A stretch of DNA of 64,000 bases from JAGVSR01 sp963786675. Lineage in GTDB: Bacteria > Pseudomonadota > Alphaproteobacteria > Rhizobiales > Hyphomicrobiaceae. The DNA is taken from the NCBI GenBank assembly GCA_963786675.1, contig CAWAZY010000002.1, positions 1 to 64,000 on the forward strand. Reading direction: 5' to 3'. Shown here in pieces: positions 61,461-64,000 of this stretch (its first letter is position 1; every line of letters begins with the position of its first letter). The notes under the pieces were generated by a model. The model was not told the origin of the DNA and made no database searches. It saw nothing but the letters and a program-made list of their open reading frames with translations. The translations under genes and the position numbers were made by a program.

Positions 61461-63268
61461 CGGCCCGCGATCTCGTCACGTTGCCGTTCGACGTTGCAAC
61501 GCTCACCCAGGGCTATGCGTCCGGCGCTTTCTCGCCCGCCGATATTGTGACCGAAGCGTATCGACGCATCGCGGCATGTCCCGACCCGGCGGTCTGGATC
61601 ACGTTGCGGTCGAAAGATGAATTATTGGCGGATCTTGCCACGCTGCCGCACGGCCCATTGTCCGGCATACCCTTCGCGGTCAAGGACAACATCGATGTGG
61701 CTGGGCTTCCCACCACTTGCGCCTGTCCGGCATACAGCCGGGAGCCGCGAGAAACGGCGACGGCCGTCGCCAAGCTTCAGGCCGCGGGTGCGATCCTCAT
61801 CGGCAAGACGAACCTCGATCAGTTTGCCACGGGCCTCAACGGCACACGATCGCCGTACGGGGCGCCGGTCTGCGCGTTCAATTCCGCCTACATTTCTGGG
61901 GGCTCGAGTTCGGGGTCAGCCGTGGCCGTTTCGCGTGGCCTGGTTACGTTTGCCTTGGGCACCGACACCGCAGGATCCGGACGTGTCCCTGCCGGCTTGA
62001 ACAACATCATCGGCCTAAAGCCGACCAAGGGTGCCGTCTCGACCCATGGCGTCGTGCCCGCCTGCCGCTCGCTCGATTGCGTGTCGATCTTCTCACTCAC
62101 TGCACGCGATGCCCATGACGTGTTGATGATCGCGCAGGGTTTCGATCCGCACGACCCATTTTCGCGGCGTCCCGTTCAACCACCACCTATCCCTGCAACG
62201 TGGGAGGGCCTGCGCGTCGGCGTGCCCGCAACGGATCATGCATTTTTCGCCGACAGCGCAGCCGTGGACCTGTTTGCCGACGCCATCGCACGCGTGCGCG
62301 GCTTGGGTGCGGACATCGTGGCGTTCGACTTTGCGCCTTTTGCAGCGGCCGCCGACCTTCTCTATGCCGGGCCTTGGGTTGCAGAGCGCTTCGCGGCCAT
62401 CGAAGACTTCGCGCGCGCGCATGCGGCCGAAATCATCGAGCCGGTCCGTCAAATCATTCTCGGCGGTGAAACGTATTCGGCGGTGGATGCTTTTCGCGCA
62501 TCCTACCGGCTAGCCGAGCTCCTCCAAACCGCCGATGCGGCGTGGCAGACCATGGATGTGATGCTGCTGCCGACCGCTGGTCCCGCCTACACCATCGCCG
62601 AAATGAAAAGCGATCCCATTCGGCTCAATACCAGTCTTGGCGCCACCACAAATTTCGTCAATCTCATGGATCTGGCGGCTGTAGCCCTGCCCGCGGGCTT
62701 TCGTCCAAGCGGCGTGCCCTATGGCGTCACGCTCATCGGACGCGCGTTCACCGATGGAGCCCTGGCGCGTCTGGCGGACGCGTTGCATCGGGCGCTGCCG
62801 GACGCCACGTTGGGCGCGACGGGCGCAGCGCTCGGCGGCGCGCCAGCGATCTCGCCACCCGCCGCCACGGATACCGCCATCCATGTCGCCGTTGTCGGCG
62901 CACATCTAACCGGTCAGCCCCTGCACACGCAGCTCGTCGAACGCCGCGCTCGGCTCGTGCGCACCGCACGCACCGCCGCGGGCTATTCCTTCTACGAACT
63001 TGCCGGAACGTCCCCCGCCAAGCCCGGACTTGTCTTCGACGGGCGCGGTACGGGGCGGATCGAAGTGGAAATCTTCGCCATGGACGCGGCCGCTTTCGGC
63101 TCGTTCGTGGCCCTCATTCCTCCGCCATTGGGAATTGGCACCCTGACCCTGGAGGATGGGTCCCGGGTAAAGGGTTTCGTGTGCGAATCCCATGGGCTGC
63201 AGGGGGCACGCGACATTACCGCTTACGGTGGCTGGCGGGCCTGGCTTGCCGCACCCGAACAGCGGTAA
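61457..63268 (+). CDS. atzF: Allophanate hydrolase
   Basis: This 603-residue amidase-signature enzyme splits allophanate into ammonia and CO2. The catalytic triad fits: Lys76 in FAVKDNID, Ser150 in GGSSSGS, and Ser174 in DTAGSGRVP, with spacing like AtzF. The C-terminal domain (about 475-603), with AVVGAHLTGQPLHTQL and FVCESHGLQGARDIT, is the extra domain of bacterial allophanate hydrolases. Last gene of the operon; its product completes guanidine to ammonia and CO2. Confidence 0.94.
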   Translation: MTARDLVTLPFDVATLTQGYASGAFSPADIVTEAYRRIAACPDPAVWITLRSKDELLADLATLPHGPLSGIPFAVKDNIDVAGLPTTCACPAYSREPRETATAVAKLQAAGAILIGKTNLDQFATGLNGTRSPYGAPVCAFNSAYISGGSSSGSAVAVSRGLVTFALGTDTAGSGRVPAGLNNIIGLKPTKGAVSTHGVVPACRSLDCVSIFSLTARDAHDVLMIAQGFDPHDPFSRRPVQPPPIPATWEGLRVGVPATDHAFFADSAAVDLFADAIARVRGLGADIVAFDFAPFAAAADLLYAGPWVAERFAAIEDFARAHAAEIIEPVRQIILGGETYSAVDAFRASYRLAELLQTADAAWQTMDVMLLPTAGPAYTIAEMKSDPIRLNTSLGATTNFVNLMDLAAVALPAGFRPSGVPYGVTLIGRAFTDGALARLADALHRALPDATLGATGAALGGAPAISPPAATDTAIHVAVVGAHLTGQPLHTQLVERRARLVRTARTAAGYSFYELAGTSPAKPGLVFDGRGTGRIEVEIFAMDAAAFGSFVALIPPPLGIGTLTLEDGSRVKGFVCESHGLQGARDITAYGGWRAWLAAPEQR

Positions 63269-63441
63269 GACCGGGTTCGCCAATGGGTTCCGCCCAGCCC
63301 CCCGAAAAGTCCAGCACAAGACCCGGGAATTGACCTTGGCAGCGGCGCCACCTACGTTGCGCCGCCCGATGGGTCTCGGCCCTTCACCTGAAAAACATGC
63401 ACCAAGAACGGAGATCCGGCCCCGCCGGACACATCACTTCC

Positions 63442-64000
63442 ATGTCCATGCACGCCACGCCCGAACAACGCGCCGTCGCCACTGACGCCCGCAGCTGGCC
63501 ATTCGAGGAAGCCCGCCGGCTCGTACAACGGCTGGAGAAAACCAAAGCCGGCCCGGACAAGACGGTGCTGTTCGAGACCGGCTATGGACCGTCGGGACTG
63601 CCGCACATCGGCACCTTTGGCGAAGTGGCGCGCACGAGCATGGTGCGCCGCGCGTTCGAGACGCTGACCGAGGGAAAGATCAAGACGCGCCTCATCTGCT
63701 TCTCGGATGACCTGGATGGCATGCGCAAGGTTCCAGACAACGTGCCCAACCCGGACATGCTGCGGGAACACCTCCACCGGCCCCTTGACTCGTGTTCCCG
63801 ACCCCTTCGGCAAGTTCGAAAGCTTCGGCCACCACAACAACGCGATGCTGCGCCGGTTCCTGGATACGTTCGGCTTCGAGTATGAATTCGCGAGCGCGAC
63901 GGACTACTACACCTCAGGCCGGTTCGACGACATCCTGCTGCGCGCCGCCGAGCGCTACCAGAAAATCATGGACATTATGCTTCCGACCTTGGGCGAGGAG
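63442..64000 (+). CDS. lysS: Class I lysyl-tRNA synthetase, 5' part (runs off the window, one frame break)
   Basis: The product charges tRNA-Lys. It is the class I (archaeal-type) form used by many alphaproteobacteria. The Rossmann HIGH-like motif is in GYGPSGLPHIGTFGEVARTS, then RLICFSDDLDGMRKVPDNVPN. As read the frame is lost at the C run 63781-63784 and stops at 63885; removing one C restores PLTRVPDPFGKFESFGHHNN and an open frame to the window end (RRFLDTFGFEYEFASATDYY). An essential gene is unlikely to be broken this way, so a sequence error is the simplest reading. The start is uncertain: ATG 63442, 63448 or 63397, none with a good ribosome site. Confidence 0.85.

Overview
The window is GC-rich DNA (roughly 60% by eye) from an alphaproteobacterium, most likely of the Hyphomicrobiales (Rhizobiales). 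The placement rests on an IalB-family protein, a DUF1523 protein, a LuxR/alpha-beta-hydrolase regulator, a very large Gly-rich autotransporter, FixK/FNR-type boxes, class I lysyl-tRNA synthetase and a glycine-cleavage operon behind a tandem riboswitch. No tRNA, rRNA or CRISPR array was recognised.

Layout. 0.2-3.0 kb: an ABC exporter-type ATPase and permease with a His-rich loop, plus a DUF3299 lipoprotein/periplasmic-type partner; probable metal-linked transport. 3.1-4.4 kb: an IS3-family element that cuts a TIR-domain gene. 4.4-11.6 kb: a conflict (defence-like) cluster holding the TIR remnant, a TPR/trypsin-like protease, a signal-less lysozyme/peptidoglycan-binding protein, a SLATT membrane protein and a SLOG nucleotide-sensor protein. 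12.1-19.3 kb: a Tat-exported flavin amine oxidase, a decayed RHS fragment with a long palindrome, and an RND efflux pump with its adaptor. 19.7-26.9 kb: a stress block with universal stress proteins, a small HTH protein, a Ca2+-type P-ATPase, a zinc alcohol dehydrogenase and a cytochrome c. Three FixK/FNR-like boxes in its intergenic regions suggest a low-oxygen regulon. 27-30 kb: DUF1523, DUF533 and a NaChBac/NavMs-type sodium channel, then a 50-bp solo IS end.

30.2-44.4 kb: IalB, then an 11.7-kb autotransporter gene (read as three ORFs because of two +1 shifts), divergent from a LuxR-type regulator fused to a hydrolase-like domain that lacks its catalytic Ser and His. A perfect 9-bp dyad lies between them. 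44.6-50.3 kb: gcvT-gcvH-gcvP-lipA behind a tandem glycine riboswitch, so glycine induces both the cleavage system and the lipoyl synthase it needs. 50.5-52.6 kb: an overlapping pair of an ATP-grasp ligase and a zincin-like metallopeptidase, of unknown function.

53.4-63.3 kb: a guanidine utilisation operon. A guanidine-I (ykkC) riboswitch precedes an ABC importer, two DUF1989 proteins (carboxyguanidine deiminase type), a biotin-dependent urea/guanidine carboxylase and allophanate hydrolase. Together they would import guanidine and turn it into ammonia and CO2. The window ends inside lysS.

Five reading-frame breaks (autotransporter twice, P-type ATPase, LuxR-hydrolase, lysS) are each repaired by removing a single base. 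This is more like uncorrected insertion errors than gene decay, and these genes should be checked against reads before being called pseudogenes.
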